A DNA stretch of 64,000 nt from Sphaerolaimus hirsutus (Eukaryota; Nematoda; Chromadorea; Monhysterida; Sphaerolaimidae), in the NCBI GenBank assembly GCA_964036195.1, contig OZ038450.1, positions 15,440,701 through 15,504,700 of the forward strand. Direction: 5' to 3'. Made by a program: the position numbers and the translations under genes. How positions within the stretch are numbered: the stretch's first letter is position 1; each line of letters opens with the position of its first letter. Positions 62,052-64,000 of this stretch are shown here, piece after piece. The notes beneath the pieces were generated by a model. That model did no database searches. It had not been told where the DNA came from and worked only from the letters and a program-made list of their open reading frames with translations.

Positions 62052-62991
62052 CAGGGGTATCTTGAATTTTTACCCTGCGAGTGGTTGGATAGATAGCAAA
62101 TCGCTCCTCCGGAGGGATAGATAGCTGAAAAATTTTCTGTGGGGGGTTGGGGTGGGGGGGTTGTGGTGGTTCGATATATAGGCTTTTTCAGGGCACAGAA
62201 GGAAGAAAAGGGAGAAAAATCGCTAAAAGTAGGTGTAAAATAGCTCAAAATGGGTATACAAGAGCATATAGTACTTAAAACAGCTGAAAATTGGCAGTTA
62301 GACGCATTAACTAATGATTTTGGAGGTGAAAATCTATATATAGGTATGAAAAATAGCGATTTTGAGCGAAAATTGGGGTATAGTTTCTGAAAAATCGCTC
62401 CAGATGGGTAGATAGCTGGGCGATTTGGGGGGGGGGGGGTTTAGGGGGTAGTAGCCCAAAATTTTGCCTCCGGGATAGATAGATAGCTGAGCGATTTCCG
62501 GGATAGATAGATAGCTGGGCGGTTTGGGGGGGAGCGCCCCCCCAACCCCCCCATTCGAGACCCCTGAGCTGAAAAATTTTGGGGCTTTTTTTTTGGGGGG
62601 GGGGAGGTTGTGGTGGTTCGATATTTGGGCTTTTTCAGGGGATAGAAGGAAGAAAAGGGAGAAAAATCGCTAAAAGTAGGTGTAAAATGGCTCAAAATGG
62701 GTATACAAGAGCATATGGTATATAATATAGCTGAAAATAGGCAAATAGGAACCAGAACCATGATTTTGGAAGTGAAAATCTGAAAAAAAGGTATGAAAAA
62801 TTGAGGTATAGTTTTGCAAAAATCGCTCCAGATAGGAAGATAGCTGGGCGATTTGGGGGGGGGGGGGGTTGAGGGTAGTAGCCCAAAATTTTCCCTCCAG
62901 GATAGATAGATAGCTGAGCGGCCTCCGGGATAGATAGATAGCTGGGCGGTTTGGGGGGTAACCCACCCCCACCCCCCATTCAAGACCCCTG
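62052..62991. mobile_element. hAT-like MITE, CAGGGGTATCTTG ends, AGATAGCTGGGCG motifs
   Basis: Flanks TGTACATA (62044-62051) and TGTACATG (62992-62999), 7/8. Interior contains a direct duplication of about 400 bp (AGAAGGAAGAAAAGGGAGAA appears near 62198 and 62644). Frames through it are not proteins. Related to 24464-24944. Confidence 0.78.
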
Positions 62992-63004
62992 TGTACATGT
63001 GTTT

Positions 63005-63480
63005 ATAGTCATATATGATCAACGATGTGTAAGTTCTCCAAAAAAACACTTTCTGTGTTTTGAGTTTTTCAAAAATGAATACCTGTGTTTTTAGTTTTTT
63101 TCTTGAAAAAAAACTTGAGTAACACTGTTTTTATTTCTGTGTTTTATGTAAATACTCAAGTTTTTTTTGAGTTTTTTTCTAAAAAACTCAAGTTTTTCCC
63201 AAAAAATTCCAGTTTTCCCCCAAAAAATTTTGATTTACAGCATTTCGATCTAGAAACAGTGGTTTTCTTATAAAATATTGGTTTTGCACATGTTTTAACC
63301 CCACATAACATTTGTGTATTCATTCAAGTGTCAAAAAAGTCCATAAAAATGTCCACAATGAGGACATCAACATCACAACACCAGAAACAAAATGCCCAGA
63401 AACGACAATTTACCCAGTACTCCAAAAGTTCTTGAATGGATGTGCCCTGTTTGGAAGACTATGGAATTGATTTGAACTAC
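63005..63480. repeat. Copy of the 30770-31420 region
   Basis: GTTCTCCAAAAAAACACTTTC, TGAGTTTTTTTC arrays, CAGTGGTTTTCTTATAAAAT and GTCCACAATGAGGACATCAA repeat sequence seen at 30775-31030 and 31290-31420 in ZF-B intron 6. Transposon-derived, no gene. Confidence 0.55.
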
Positions 63481-63487
63481 AACTACC

Positions 63488-64000
63488 ATATTACCTCGAA
63501 ATACCCCCGTGGGGGTTTATTATTTCATCAGAAAGTTTTGTAAGGATCATAGAAAATAGTAGGCATTTACTTACCCAGGTTATAAATGCGTACAAACGGG
63601 ATATATTTGAAATAAACATGTACCGTATATCCTTGAATAAGACCCCAGGGGTGTTATTATTTCATCAGAGGTTTTGGGGGGAGTTATTCAAGGAGGGGAG
63701 TTATTTTTTCCTCAGAACTTCCAGGAAAACCTGTGCGTACACAAAATGTATCACAAAATGTGCGGACATATTCAAGAGGGGGGAGTTATTCAAGGGAGGC
63801 GTTATATTTTCCTCACCTGGCCAACAGGGGGGTGTTATTCAAGGGGGGTTTTATTCAAGGATATACGGTAGATAGCTACACAACCTAGTACAGTCTATGT
63901 GTAGCTGCGATGCAAATTAGCAGTAATAAATACATCATGTACATTGGATACATGATGTACATCATCCCAGAGGGTGGTATTTCAAGGGGGAGCTTATTAT
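63488..64000. mobile_element. MITE, ATTACCTCGAAATACC type, cut by window end
   Basis: Left end CCATATTACCTCGAAATACC; interior matches 31963-32266 (GTTTTGTAAGGATCATAG, CATGTACATTGGATACATG). Another TA-flanked MITE is nested at 63623-63868. Confidence 0.6.
63623..63868. mobile_element. TA-flanked MITE, CCGTATATCCTTGAATAAG ends (nested)
   Basis: CCGTATATCCTTGAATAAG ... TTATTCAAGGATATACGG with TA at 63621-63622 and 63869-63870. Interior GGGGAGTTATTCAAGG repeats. Sister of 47117-47545. Confidence 0.8.

Noticed and set aside
62441..63049. 202-aa minus-strand frame and overlapping 95-100-aa frames
   Set aside because: Low-complexity translation of AGATAGCTGGGCG repeats and C-runs inside a hAT-like MITE.

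Overview
The window looks like nuclear DNA of a multicellular invertebrate, perhaps an arthropod; I cannot name the species. The evidence is short protein-coding exons split by GT..AG introns, C2H2 zinc-finger proteins, U1 snRNA genes with a metazoan-type promoter position, and intergenic and intronic DNA filled with non-autonomous DNA transposons (many with intact 8-bp or TA target-site duplications). I see no prokaryotic operon structure, rRNA or tRNA.

Layout. 1-10.9 kb: repeats plus four U1 snRNA genes (three minus, one plus). 10.9-18.7 kb: zinc-finger gene ZF-A (+, 11 exons, about 727 aa, about 16 fingers). 21.0-33.1 kb: ZF-B (+, 8 exons, about 508 aa, 12 fingers). 34.7-45.4 kb: ZF-C (+, a damaged or re-wired paralogue of ZF-B). 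49.6-56.0 kb: ZF-D (+, 10 exons, about 587 aa, 11 fingers), with a U1 gene inside one intron. 56-64 kb: repeats plus two more U1 genes (+). A, B and C share exon order, exon phases and a distinctive C-terminal module, so they are tandem copies of one ancestral gene. ZF-D is a different zinc-finger gene.

The most interesting points. (1) Seven full-length 164-nt U1 snRNA genes share an element starting exactly at -58. Two of them carry a changed 5' splice-site-recognition arm (position 6 U to A), plus paired, structure-preserving changes in stem-loops II, III and IV. (2) The zinc-finger genes in the same window use U at intron position +3 (GTTAGT-type donors) unusually often, the base that the variant U1 would pair with. 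(3) One intron of ZF-A is, end to end, an inverted-repeat transposon flanked by a 3-bp CAG duplication. It splits a zinc finger exactly and so looks like an introner; relatives lie in introns of ZF-C and ZF-D. (4) Several hAT-type MITE groups have conserved termini but interiors made of unrelated short satellites.

All exon calls were made by eye, from zinc-finger spacing (C-x2-C-x12-H-x3/4-H), phase compatibility and comparison between paralogues. No transcript data or database search was available. Start codons of all four genes are the least certain part.
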